Part shown: positions 22,201 through 34,221 of the stretch, one piece after another | How positions within the stretch are numbered: the first letter of the stretch is position 1 | Layout: each line of letters begins with the position of its first letter | Assembly (NCBI GenBank): GCA_016806645.1 | Contig: JACSYO010000566.1 | Coordinates: forward strand, 186,001 to 250,000 | Origin: Ophiodon elongatus | Lineage: Eukaryota; Chordata; Actinopteri; Perciformes; Hexagrammidae | Direction of reading: 5' to 3' | DNA: 64,000 bases | Made by a program: the position numbers and the translations under genes | The notes under the pieces: generated by a model | Database searches by the model: none | What the model saw: only the letters and a program-made list of their open reading frames with translations | What the model was told of the DNA's origin: nothing

Positions 22201-25200
22201 TAGCGCCATGAAAGGAAGGCAATGTTGGTCGGACGCTCCTATTTTAATCAATCCAGCTGTGTACACAGGCCGAGTGGCGGCTCTCATTTCACTTACTGTG
22301 TACACGTGTAAATGTGACATTGTTGCACTTTAAGTCAAGTTTCTTTGGTTTAACTACAGTGATTGTGTGTTGGGTTCTGACTACACTTACTACTGTGCGT
22401 GAACACATCCTGTATAGACACGGAGGACTGAAGCTATATGCTGCTCTGCTAACGTGCTGCTATTGCTACGCTGGCTGTGTTGACACAGTGTTAATCTTGT
22501 TCTTTGTTAAGCATATGCAGGTAAATTTATACCTGCTTCAGGTATATCATTTTGGTACTAAAAGACTTTGCTTTTTTTTATCTTTTAACATAGGTCCATA
22601 TGGTAGCTGTTCTGGAGCTTTCAATTATATCACATGAGCATGAGCACGTGAGCAGATGGAGTTTGCTCAGTTGTTATGGATTTGCAGATGTTAAATTTTC
22701 CATTTAGAGTACTTCAAGAACTAAATGTTCAGCTTGACATATTTATTGTTTTTGTTTTAGAACAGTTGCATTACAACTATATGTATAGTCTGTGTCTGTC
22801 CTTCATTATATTGCCTGTAGCCTACTGTTGTATACAATGCACAAATGTTGACAAAGGACTACTGGCAGGGTATTCAATGCATTAGGATGGGTTGGATTAA
22901 GACATAATTATAGAAGGCATACAGTGATGTCTTAACAAATGGCGACAAAAGTCTTTGTTGTTCCATTTTCTGAAGTGTTTATTCACTTTTACCAGCTGGG
23001 ATTGGTGCCTCTATTGCCATTCACTCTGAAATGCGTGACAATAGTGAAGCACCACACTCCAAATTGAGCAATGGGCTGTAAGTATGAACACTATCGTGTT
23101 TTTCAGGGTGCTCTCATACATGCTCAGAACACTGGACAGCATGATTCAAGCTTGCAGAAGATCGAGGACGCACATAGATTGTTTAGATTTACAGCGTGGT
23201 AGAGGAATAATCACATATTCTAATTGCAGTAAGTCTGAGCTCTCAAGGGAGCAACACTACTCCAAAACAAAGAGAGATTAATAATGAAATGATGAGACAC
23301 GGACTATCAGAGGATGATGCGCTGGGAGGGGAAGCTATGATTTAAAGATCTGGACAAGCTAAGACTTAATCACTTTATCTGATTGGTATTTGAAGCCATG
23401 AATCTCAATTAGCAGGCATTAGGATCTTTTTGGCAGTTCTGCAGAGTCCATTTCCATGATTGGACTGGGCCTGCTTGTCAGCCAGAGTTAATATACTGCA
23501 TAAATGAAAATATTCCAAAAACAGCCAGAGAAAATATATGAGCCGTGAGATGTTAATTTAGGATGTGAAATATTTATATAGTATATGGCATTTATTTACT
23601 TGACCAAAATGTTTTGCAGTGGTTGCTAACATATTGGTAGCCTACTAGTGAGATTCAGCCTTATGCAAATGTCAGCTGAATTTATACTAAATCAGCCCTT
23701 CAGTGTTGAAGTGCTCTTAGCTGCTGCTGTTTTGTTTCATTTTTGTCTTATAATTAATGATTTCCCATCTCTGCTGCTTTATCTATAGGGCTTTGTCCCT
23801 CCATGCTAGCCATTGTGTACTGCGTCCTCTCGCCATTGTGTTCCTGAATTATGGCTGAATAGGAGACAATGAGTCTTTTAACTGATATGCCTTTCGCTCA
23901 GCTTCCAGGTCCTCTATCATTCCTCGCCACAGGTTCTCAAAATGGCTTCCTTTGGACCTGCTCCCTTCATACAATTATTATCAAACCAAACGGTTGTCCT
24001 GGTAACCTGCAGATAAGCAATAGGCTAATTCAGTTAGCTTGTTATCTCATCTGTCAGAAGGTAAAACAAAAGATGCTGGGGAAATCGCCTAATTAGCCAC
24101 TTTGAAGCATTGTCTCTACAATCAGCAAAAAAGATTAGCTTGCTTACCCCGCTGCTGAATCCAGGATTATAAACATGCTTTTGATTTTTTTCCTGCGTTT
24201 CTGTAGTATATTATTTTATTAATCACATTCTGATCTCCCATTTTTGCTCTCCAGGCGCACACACATTCCCAAACCCGGTTTCCACAGAGCCACTTTAGCA
24301 TCACCTGGGGTAGTTTGGAAGGAATGCTGATCTAGAATTCAGTTTGATAATATGTCTATGAAATATTCACTCTTCTCTCAGCATTGATTTTTGCATCCTA
24401 CATTAAGCTGCGAGCTGCCTCTTTGTGGCGGCATGTGTCTGATATTGGTAGAGGCTCTCAGGGAGATGTGCGCGGATGACATCGGGGAATCACTCAGACG
24501 AGTATCCTACTTGACAGTTGCTCGCTGCCATCCGATGCCTCTCACCTGAGGCACAGGCGCCGGCGTCCTTCAAAACCATCTGCCTGTCTTTCACTGCTAA
24601 TTGATTTGTCCTTGGATGGAGGTGTCTGGGAATGCCTCGGGGAGAATATGTATTTTGACAGATGCTCAGCACGTGAGCGTGTACCGTACACGAAAAAAGG
24701 GCGGGGCCGTGACTGGAAGGCGCTCTCGGAGCCTGCAGGTGAATTAGTCATCTTTGTGATGCGTTGAGTTGTTTAAAGAAAAGCGGCGGGGAGCTTAATG
24801 GCGTGGCATCTCAGCAAATTTTCAGCAGCAATGTGGTTTGTTTTTCTTGCGCTTTAAAGCACATAAAACTCTTTCCCTCTTACTTCTCTCTTACCCTCTG
24901 GTAGCTCCTTAACTAAGCCAGCACTTTTCACAGTCTTCAGGGATTCGTGCCTAAACGCAAGAAAACACTATCACAGGAGGGGGTGGCTTCCATGCTTTTT
25001 TGATACAGCCTGATACATCTTCCAAAGCAGTTTCCCATCATCAAATGCCCAAAGCACTGAAATTGTTTTGTTTTTGACATAACAGCATCATGATAGCCCA
25101 CCCTTGGTATGTGTGGGGCTTTTTTCAGTAAGACCATGAATGCAATAATGAATTCAGGAATTATTCAAAAAAAGAAAAAGCTGCAAGCCATAAATCGGTT

Positions 25201-27109
25201 TCTGTAGCCTTTAGTTTGAGTTCAGGGATTCCTCCAGAGAATTTTTTTTTTTTGCATAATTACAGAGTAAATCATATTTCCCCTCCTCCAGAACATTTCA
25301 CCACCCTACTCGCCAAACAGGAATTGTAGGTTACCATAAGCATGATGTGCAATGTGTTAACAAGAAACTTCATAGGCTAAGTCAGACACTGTAGAAGTAG
25401 ATGGCTGTGATGTCCACAGATCCTCACAAAAGGTATTTCAATTATTCATGGTCCATCATTATCTAAGACAGATCTCAAATCCCGAGGATATATAATAAGT
25501 ATTGGATTCATCACGCTGCCGTCCAGTGTAATGGGAGATACTTTTAATGAGCATCAAGTAAAATCTGTTTGCGGTTACAAATAAAGAAACTTCTATTTCA
25601 ATAATCACATGTGACTTAATATCAGACCCACAAGAAGCAACTCCTGCTGTAGTACCATGCCCTCCTAATTACCATAGGTTCCAGTGTGTGGGGCTCCTCT
25701 TCCCACAGCGCAGGAGTGAGTGCAGACATTAAACTATCCACCAATAATTGGTGGTCTGGCTCTGAGGATCTATTCCCTGTTGCTTAAACAAGGAGAGTAG
25801 CTAATGTATTGCTGTTGGAAAAGGTTAAATGCCTACACCGCAATTTAAATGTAATTAAGCTTTTCTCCCAGTATAGAAAGAAAGTAGAAACACAAACACA
25901 TTTTGCATATTATATACAATAACATTCATACCCTTTTGAACATACATGTTACATACATAATAGTCTACACCCCACTTCTCCTTAATAATGTGTCAGTTAT
26001 ACAGACAAAAAAATCACAAAATCCCCATAATATATATCATAAAATATCCTTAGAGTTCAGTATGCTTTTGAAAATAATGCTACATGCACAACAGCATCCC
26101 TTGTCGAGCCAACATGGAGCAAAAGAGTCCCTTGGCAATTCGGAGGCCAGGCAAAGCAATAGAGGGTTTTAGAAATGCAGGTTTAATTATTTGATTATAC
26201 CTGTGATCGCTTCCCCACTAACCTAATAATGGTATGAATGTCTGCTGGGGGTACACATTGATTCCTGGGAGGCTGTGGGCTACAGAAGAGACGATTAACC
26301 ATTTGCATTTAGATTGTGTGTTGACACACAATTTAGACATATGGCCCTGTGATTCAGACATAGGCAGAGAGAAGCAGGGCCCGAGAGATAGAAGTTTTCT
26401 ATGGGGGCCTTTAGTATATGTGTGTGTGTGTGTGTGTATGCACATGTGGATGTTTGAATGTACACACAGTTAAGGTGGTCCAGTGTTAATAGCCATGGCT
26501 ATCTCTTTCCCCCACGGCTTTCCCCTGGACCTTCCCCTATCAGTGATGAAGGATTGCAGGATTTCTAGCATTAGCTCCACTGTCGTATTGCTTATTAGTT
26601 GGCCTCGACACCCTGAGGAGAACACGTGGGTAAATATAAGGGGGATTTAAGGAGGTTCCATCTAGTGAATGGAAGGATTACATGATTATGAAGAGCCCTG
26701 CAGCGAGGCTTCAATGTCAGGAGAAAGCAACCAGCTGGGGAGAAGGAAAAACATGGAAATACCGTAAACAGAGGAGAAGAGATGTGAGGAGGACACCTTC
26801 AATGTGCACTAATGTAAAAGGAATGTAACTGTGGCCAATTATTCTCTTCTATACTGTAGAAGTCAGTGTGACTGTACTGTACTGGAGTGTTAATGGTTAT
26901 ACTCGAGGCAAATGGTACTTTTATATAAGAAATGTGTTTTTACAATCTGGGTCTCATTTTTGTAGTCTTGGCCATAATCTCTATTAGGTTATGATTACAT
27001 TTTACTTACGAGCTTAACAACTACTGTGATACAGCATACGGAAGGGGCAACTATTTTAGAAAAGAAATAGGCCTAAATTAAACAGACTTTTGTATTTGAA
27101 CCTGAATTA

Positions 27110-27660
27110 ATTGATTTTTTTCATCACAAAAAGCTGTAAACACTACATTGACATTATCACCAAACTTGTTAGCCAACATCTTCCAAATGTACCCACCCAG
27201 AAGATAAGAAGCAACATCAGCATTCATTTGGAGTCATGTTTCTGGCTACTTGGCAAAATGCAAATCCAAATCATCCTCTTCTTTTAGCTTTGTTTTGGTC
27301 TCCACCACCTCTTGTTAAAAAATATGTGGCTCTTTTAGTGACTAAATACTCTGGTTTGTTCACCAGCTAGTTGCTAACTTTGTCTGTCTGCTATTTAATG
27401 TTGGGCAGGTAGCTCACAGTCAGTTTTTTTCCCTTGACTAAAGGTTAATTTGAGCGGTGAGAGTGAACCAAAGCAGTAAAGTTGCGTGCAATTAAATCAA
27501 AACAATAGGACTCAAAAATGCTGCAGAGAGTCAGGGGATACTGCAGTCTGGTGATAACGTCCCGCTGGTTTGTCACTACGAGCAACTCCTTTCACATTAT
27601 GTAGTCATTTGATCCATTGTTAATATGAAAAGACTGATAATTGCAGCTTTAAGAAGTCCA
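27110..27660 (+). repeat. Dispersed repeat, family B copy 1
   Basis: Words such as GTTTCTGGCTACTTGGCAAA, TGGTCTCCACCACCTCTTG, CACCAGCTAGTTGCTAACTT and GGTGAGAGTGAACCAAAG occur in the order of a degenerate teleost repeat I recall from other loci. A second copy in this window (45595-46085) shares TCTCCACCAACTCCTCAGGG and GAGAGTGAACCAAAATGGTA. The class is unknown and the ends approximate. Confidence 0.6.
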
Positions 27661-28724
27661 TAGGTATTATAAAACCACATTATAATATCTCTCGCAGAGC
27701 TACCGCACAACATTTTTAACTAAAGGACAATATCCAGGTTACTGTGAATATACTCACTTTTTTATATTACAGTGGACATTTATATGAGTGGCTTATTGTC
27801 TGTAAATAAATTGACAACCATTTTTACACAGTGCCTTTCCAATAGACATTTCTGCAGCTCATGTTCAGCTGTAGACACCGACTCAGCACCTTTTTCCCAC
27901 TCAGCCTCACTTTGTCAAATGGCAATTAAATGTAAGACTATTACTCCATCAGATCACGAGAGGCCTTGTTCCAGCAATTACGAAAATCTGTTGGTGCAGT
28001 CCGGTGGTTATAACTTACGTGACAAATTCTCTCATAATATTGACCGAATCGATAAGAGTGTGAAGCATATGTAAGTTTGTTAAAGCAGTGCGGGAGACAA
28101 ATGCAACACGTAGAATGTAGGATGGTTTGTCTTTATTGACCGGTTGCTCAGCTGATATTTACAGAGCTCTGCTGTATGAAACCGTTAATTAGCGTAATCG
28201 ATCGTGAAGCAAACACTTCTCAGTCATGCTGTCAAATAAGCTGCTTTGGTATAAAGCTGTTTTTATTGATATCCCTTGATGTTTCTTGTCTTTTCTTTTT
28301 TTCACACCAACTTACTTCTCGCTCAGATGAATCTCTTATTGATTTCAACCTTCAAAAACACTGTCTCTCCTTTTCTGCAAATGTCTAGGAGGTGTACTTT
28401 GTGTTTTCAACCTTTGACTAAATAAGTCAGACACAAAGACAACAGATAGAGACAAGAGTCTGCAACATATAGCCACATTGTCAGTATATAACACATCTTA
28501 TTTAGAGAATGTACATATCCTCTAGGTCTTTTGTAGGTTTCAGATTGCCTAAAGTTTGTCAAAGAAGAGATGGACAGTTTCAGAAATCTTCTTGGATAAC
28601 TTTATAAATTAATGATTGAATGGATGATTGATTGAAAGAAACTCCTAAAGATCCTAAAGAAATGTTGTTTTTATTCAAATTAAAAATACCTTTGCACTCT
28701 GGCATACCTGGATTCTCTCTTTAA

Positions 28725-29320
28725 GGTTGACTTTATGAAGTTATGACTTAAACTTACTTCCATATCCATTTTTAGCTATGATATAGCAGCGGCTATAAAT
28801 GTCTTGACAGCTATCGGATGGATTGCCATGACATTCCTGGTGCCCAGAGGATGAACCCTATTCACTTGGGTAATCCCCTGATTTTCCCTCCAGTGCCACA
28901 ATAAAGTTTACATTTACCTTGCATGGCTCAGAGTGAAATGTCTCAACAATACCAGACATGAAATTTAGTACAGACATTCATGCTCCCCTCAGGTTGAATC
29001 ACAATAACTTTGGTGATACTCTGACTTTTCCTTTAGTGCCACATCAGGTTAAAATTGGTTTGGTTAATGACCAAATACCTGCAAAACCAATGTCTATCCC
29101 ATCAGCCTCAGCTTTACTTTGTGTTTACTGCCAATAAGTAAATTTAGCATGCTAATATGCTAAATGAAATTGGTGAATGTGATAAACATTATACCTCCTA
29201 AACATCAGTGTGTTAGCATTGTCTATGTAAGAATGTTGGCGTGCATACTTTGCATTTAGCTCAAAATACCACTCTGCCACACACTGCTGTGAGCATCCTC
29301 TTGCTGTACTTGACTTTTAT
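28725..29320 (+). repeat. Dispersed repeat, family C copy 1 (longest)
   Basis: This carries two diverged tandem monomers of about 120 bases (GGATGGATTGCCATGACATT, then CCAGAGGATGAACCCTATTC; and TGTCTCAACAATACCAGACA, then CCCTCAGGTTGAATCACAAT). Each ends in a TTTCC-TCYAGTGCCAC type word. After them comes a GC-TAA rich part (TTTAGCATGCTAATATGCTA, CTAAACATCAGTGTGTTAGC). I recognise the arrangement as a common teleost dispersed repeat but cannot name its class. Two shorter copies lie at 36888-37090 and 48975-49160. Confidence 0.7.
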
Positions 29321-30702
29321 ATCATATTTGTAATTTTGGCTGTTGTCAGGGGAATAATTCGAGATTTATATGATATTTGAGGTCCTTCCTATGTCACTAA
29401 ATATGTACTGGGTACATAGTTTCACAGCAATGTCACTGTATGAATTGACAGATTTTGATCCATACTATGAGGACATATACATTTTCCTCATTTTGTCACA
29501 AGTATAAAAGGCAACACATATTGAACAGCCTTTATTGCTTTTATGTGTATGGTGAAGCTTTAAGCAGCCATTCACTTCATTTTTCTCAGCATGATTGGCC
29601 CACGGGTCCCAATGACTTAACTACAACATCACCGTGCATCTTTTCATGAAGCCTGATCAATTACTCCAAGTGAGACCTGGTTTTTGTCTCATTCCCTGGC
29701 CTCGTTTTCACAGCTTCACTGGGACTATAGGGGAAAGGAGCACCATCTGTGCCCTCCGAAAAAGGGAAAGAAAACACATCCTTTCTGTGTTTAAGAAAAT
29801 CTCATGGAGGCACTTGTTCCTCTGGAACTCCTTCTGCCACTGAAATCAATTTGCTTTCATCCGGCCTAATGACACTTGGTTAGGGCTGCCATTTCCAAGT
29901 AGGCCATTCAGGGAGCTATTCATGGAGGATGAAGTAACTTGGTGAAAAACACTTCAGTAACCAATGATCCATATGGTTAATGGACTTTGCGGAAAGGATC
30001 AAAGAAGTGCACACCCCCATTGTATTTCTGCTTTTAAACTGCGAAAATCCTATACCTTTTACTTAAGTGGAATAATAATCTACTTACTCCTAAATGTATT
30101 AATTTGACACATATGAGGTCCTTTATGCTCCCAAAACAAATGTCTATTTGTCTAAATTGTCTATTTTAATATAAAGCTGTGATAGTTGAGGCATTAGATG
30201 TTTTCACTCAATTTCAGAAAGAACTGTGATTCAACCAACAGACCTGTGCTCATGCAAAGGACTATGGAACACATAAGTGTAAACCTCTGTTGATAGTTTA
30301 CAGCAAGAAGATGGTGATGATACTTTACCAATATTAATCAATTCTATGTATATTACTTTCAACACATACAATTCGTAGAAAATGTTTACATTTATTAACA
30401 GCAAATTAGTAGAAAAAGAATAGTTATTTACAACAAATAAGTAGATTAAGAATACATTTATTTACAGAAAAGAATAGTTATAAAAAAAAGCCTCTATACA
30501 GTCATCTGTGGGGAGACTGGCCATTCACATTAGGCCCAGGTGTTTCCAATGCCACTCACTGTGCTGCCTTCAGGTCCAGCCTTTGCAGACAGGAAAACAC
30601 AGAGCAGCAATGCGACAAGCCGTGTTCTGTAATTTTCTTTCACTCCAGTTTCTTCGACAAGGGAGGTAGTTGTAGTTGTGAGTCTCTGTCATCTAAGAAT
30701 GC
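29321..30702. other. Intergenic spacer before the kinase pseudogene
   Basis: No gene is seen. Around 30376-30490 there is a weak tandem pattern of about 35-base AT-rich units (ACATTTATTAACAGC, GTTATTTACAACAAATAAGT, ACATTTATTTACAG). Nothing else is identifiable. Confidence 0.5.
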
Positions 30703-31440
30703 TCCCTAGTCCTGCTCTCTGACATAAGGCAGGCTGCCAGCTGATGTCTGACTCTGCCTCCTAGTGTCTATTATCACTATTAAGGTGTCAGGATGGGAGC
30801 TCGGAGGTAGGCTCCTCAGAATCTCCAGGGGTTTGATGTGCAGGTTTGCATTATGCTGTAGCATTCTCTTGGCTGGATCTACTAAGAGATGCTGGTCGCT
30901 CTGGTGTCCACAGTTCATCTCCATCACCTCCTTAAGGTCATCAAGACCCATGAGTCTGATGTGTCTCGTATCCTGAGCATACAACCCCATCTCATAAGCA
31001 AACTCCTGAGGGGTCTTCACTGGTCTGCTGTTTGTGGAAGTAATAGTCGTAGTCAGGATAGAGTGGGTACCCAGTAGCCAGCTCTGCAGCTACCAGGCCC
31101 AGGGACCACATTCAATGGCCTCATTAAAGGGAATGTGCAACATGGCTTATGGTGCTCTGTCTAGGTAGTCTGCACAGAGACAACACATGACGCTCCAGGT
31201 CAAAGTTAATAATCTTCACTCTCAGTGGCTGCTGGTCTCCAAACATTATATTGTCAGACTTGAGGTCCGCAATTCCCCTGGACCTCAAGTGGGAGATGGC
31301 TGGGGCCAGCTCTGACATTGGAAGACCCTGGGTCTTTCAGTCCTCCATGTAAACATGAAAGCTTTGATTCAGCAGTTCAAAGTTAAGAGAGATACGATCT
31401 TTGTAAAAAAAAAAGATATTCCACCTCACCATGTTGCCGG
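30703..31440 (-). pseudogene. HIPK-like protein kinase pseudogene (CMGC family), broken
   Basis: Read on the minus strand in pieces, this is the C-terminal two-thirds of a homeodomain-interacting protein kinase (HIPK) type catalytic domain without introns. Recognisable in order: NFELLNQS (compare FEMLEQN); GIADLKSDNIMFGDQQPLRV (compare LIHADLKPENIML); IINFDLERHV (compare VIDFGSASHV); IPFNEAIE then MWSLGLVAAEL (compare LPFCEAIDMWSLGCVIAEL); YPLYPDYD; KTPQEFAYEMGL (compare KTPEEHEAETGI); LDDL; and RMLQHNANLHIKPLEILR. Breaks: an in-frame stop before the catalytic loop, a frame shift near 31110 and another near 31020, and about 25 residues missing after YPLYP. The catalytic loop has lost its His and DFG has become NFD, so no active kinase could result. 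It is probably a degraded retrocopy or a member of the expanded teleost hipk-like set. Family confidence is high, exact parent unknown. Confidence 0.85.
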
Positions 31441-34119
31441 TGTATGGGACCAACTGACTGACTGACAATTTTTATCCCTAAAGCCGTGGCCCTAGCATGG
31501 CTAAAAGTCATGGCAACTGCATCTTTAAATAATGTATTTCTAAGTACAATAGCACGTTTTTTCTTTTTTCCCCACCATCACTTATGGCCATGAAATTCTT
31601 AAACCTACTATTACAGTCCAAAGCCATTAATGTTTGCTCCCTACCTCCTGGAGGTCACAGGCTCTCACTGTTTTAGAAAATCTGTTAAAAACAGCTTGTG
31701 AAGATGTACTGCTGTCTCGACTGATGTAATACATTGTGTTAAATAGCATATGGATTAATGTTTTTCTCTAACATAACATCTCACGATCACGTTTAATGGA
31801 ACTATTTTCTTTTTTTTAATCTTTGCTATCAATTCACACTGTTGAGTTATTGTGGTGGTAATGTGGAGGCGAAACTAGAGCAGTAGAAAAGACTGGTATA
31901 TACACAACCTAGTTTCTAGTTTTCATAAGCATAAATGCTTCAAGGAAAAAACTAAATGTGTGCTGGCATTATAATTTGAAGTAAAGTGGATGGATGCCTA
32001 GTCTTTGGTTGACAAAACTGTATTGTTGATAATTGTTATTGTTGCAAATCAGAGCCTGTGCAGCTTCTTTTTTTTTTTTTTAAAGCTGTAGTTTCTGGAA
32101 AAAGCTGTTTTTTTCCGCATCTTTTGCTCTGCAGCAGGGCAGAGATGATGTTCCCAGCACAACACTTTAAACTGAGCCTACCAGGGCACCTGCAGTAAAC
32201 CAGTAATAACTGAAAAAGATAAGGAGCAGTCAGCCAGATCAATAGCTGAGCGCATCACTGGCTAATCAAAGCCTTCAACCCACAAGAGAGGCTGACACAG
32301 AATGTGTTTGTCTCTCAGGATAATCCAGGTGTCAACTCGGCTCGATTATGAAACCAACTGAAACCGACCGGTTTTGTCACTGCTGAGACGGAAACTACTA
32401 CTACTTTCAAAGCATTATGCTCACATTACACATAGGTATTGTAGTATAGGTTTTTTTTGTAAATAATACAAAAAGGATAAATTAAATCAACATTTGTATG
32501 AGGTATCTTTTATTATATCTTTGGAACAATTTGGAACAAGTGTACACCTTATTTTCAGTCAATCCAGTTGATTTTTAAGTGTTTCATTCAGATTTGAATA
32601 GGTTCATCAACCAATTCAACTTTGCAGGTGAAATGAAAATTTCAAACGGGAATCATGAGCAATATTCTCCAGGACACACACCTACTGTGCCTCACTCAAA
32701 AAATCCTAGAAAGCCATTGGCTCTTCTCATTTATAAACCATCTTCTTCTCCCTCCCACCATCCCACAGAGGAACACTTACAGCCCGTTTGTTCCCTGCCA
32801 TCCCAACTCTTCTGTATGTATCCTGTTCCAATTATCTCAAGTGTTAAATCTGCGTCGCGACTGGTCCTCTGAATATTTTATAACGCACGTGTTGAGCCTA
32901 TGCTGTTACTGCTACAACTCTGCACGAGTTTTTATTCTATAATAGCAGCTCTTTATGTCGCTTGGTCTGTGGTGGCGGCCGCCGCAAAATATAGCAACAG
33001 CATCTCATCTGCTGAAACCGCACAATGATCTCTCTGTTTGACTGACAATCAGTAGAAATAGGGTAATTGATTATGATTGCCATACTGGCCTTTGAGCAAG
33101 ACATGGTAAATCTACTTAATTGCATACAATATGTCAGAAATATCATCTTTTTTCAATGGGATGTTTCATGTTTGGGAAATATCATCCGAGTGAGTAAGAG
33201 CAGAAACGTTCCAAGAGGTTGATTTAAATTATGCAAAGAATCAAACAGAAAGTACAGGCTTTTTCTGCAAAGCCTTGAAAGAAACATAACAATAAGTCAA
33301 TGCAGGGAGAATAATAATTCAGTTCTACCAGCAAAGATAAAAAAAGATAGTGGGGGACATTTCTGTGTTTGAAACTGTTTGAAGTTCCATAGGAGTACAG
33401 TTACTTGTCCTTCATGAGGAAAAGACAGTGAAAAATATCCATTTAGTTAATTAGAAGTCTGAATGAGTCATTAGTGCTTAATTGAGGCCGTAAATAGAGA
33501 TTTAATGAATGGACAATTATCAGTCATTATCCCCACCCTAATCAGTCATTTATTCCGTAATAAGACACAACTCTTGATTGTGCTGCTGCATATTAAAAAA
33601 TCGGACTGACTTGGCTGTTGTTGGCGCGACAAACAACACTGATTGAACAAATGTACATCTGCAGGTCATTCATTCAACAGTACAACACACAGATCGTTTA
33701 CATCGCCGAGCAGTAAAGCATCCTTTTGAGGGAGCTGTTATGGATCTTAAAAAAGGCGGTTGCTTATAAATGAGACTACGTAATGTCATCACGCCTCATA
33801 TAAACCAATCGCATTCACGCTTCAAGTGGTGTTCATTTGTGAAGATTATCTTGCTGAACAAAACGTGTAAGTACCGTAAACTTGTGTAATCCATAATCCA
33901 ATGGAAATATCCCAGTGGCTTCCATGATTGGCCAACATAAATACTTCATCCCTGGAGCACTCCATGTTTGCCAAACACGTTCTCAGTCCTCATCCTCAAG
34001 GTCTTGCATTTTGTAAAAGTGAAACATGCTAAAACATAGTGAAACATACAGATTGTATGATACACGATTTAAAAAGAGTCAGCTGGGGAGAGGAATTTCA
34101 ACCAACTCCCATAGTTCAC
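31441..34119. other. Intergenic spacer after the kinase pseudogene
   Basis: No gene or recognisable mobile element. The DNA is AT-rich with short chance frames, the longest about 97 codons near 32579-32872, of low complexity and no family resemblance. Confidence 0.5.
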
Positions 34120-34174
34120 GTAATTTGGCTTTAGCTACAGTTTAAAGGTTAAACTGTAGCTAAAGCCAAATTAC
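34120..34174. repeat. Perfect inverted repeat 1 (26-base arms, 3-base spacer)
   Basis: Left arm 34120-34145 (GTAATTTGGCTTTAGCTACA, then GTTTAA) is exactly complementary to 34149-34174, with AGG between. Such a long flawless palindrome is not expected by chance in 64 kb. It could form a cruciform or a transcript hairpin. Confidence 0.97.
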
Positions 34175-34190
34175 TATCCGATGACTGTTG

Positions 34191-34221
34191 ATTCATTGGT
34201 TTAAACTTTAAACCAATGAAT
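34191..34221. repeat. Perfect inverted repeat 2 (15-base arms, 1-base spacer)
   Basis: ATTCATTGGTTTAAA, a single C, then TTTAAACCAATGAAT. It begins only 17 bases after inverted repeat 1 and shares the central TTTAA/TTAAA words, but the arms are otherwise a different sequence. Confidence 0.97.

Larger units (their letters stand above)
13233..27100. other. Intergenic spacer, left part (gxylt1 to pdzrn4)
   Basis: No exon, RNA gene or intact mobile element is recognisable. The contents are microsatellites (listed separately) and AT-rich unique-looking DNA. Short open frames here are chance frames, many made of CA or TG repeats. Confidence 0.6.

Noticed and set aside
32579..32942. Overlapping 97- and 95-codon plus-strand frames
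   Set aside because: Neither has a recognisable domain or conserved pattern; two overlapping frames of similar length suggest chance.
34120..34221. The hairpins as microRNA precursors
   Set aside because: The arms are fully self-complementary with spacers of 3 and 1 bases. This lacks the terminal loop and the mismatches typical of a miRNA precursor.
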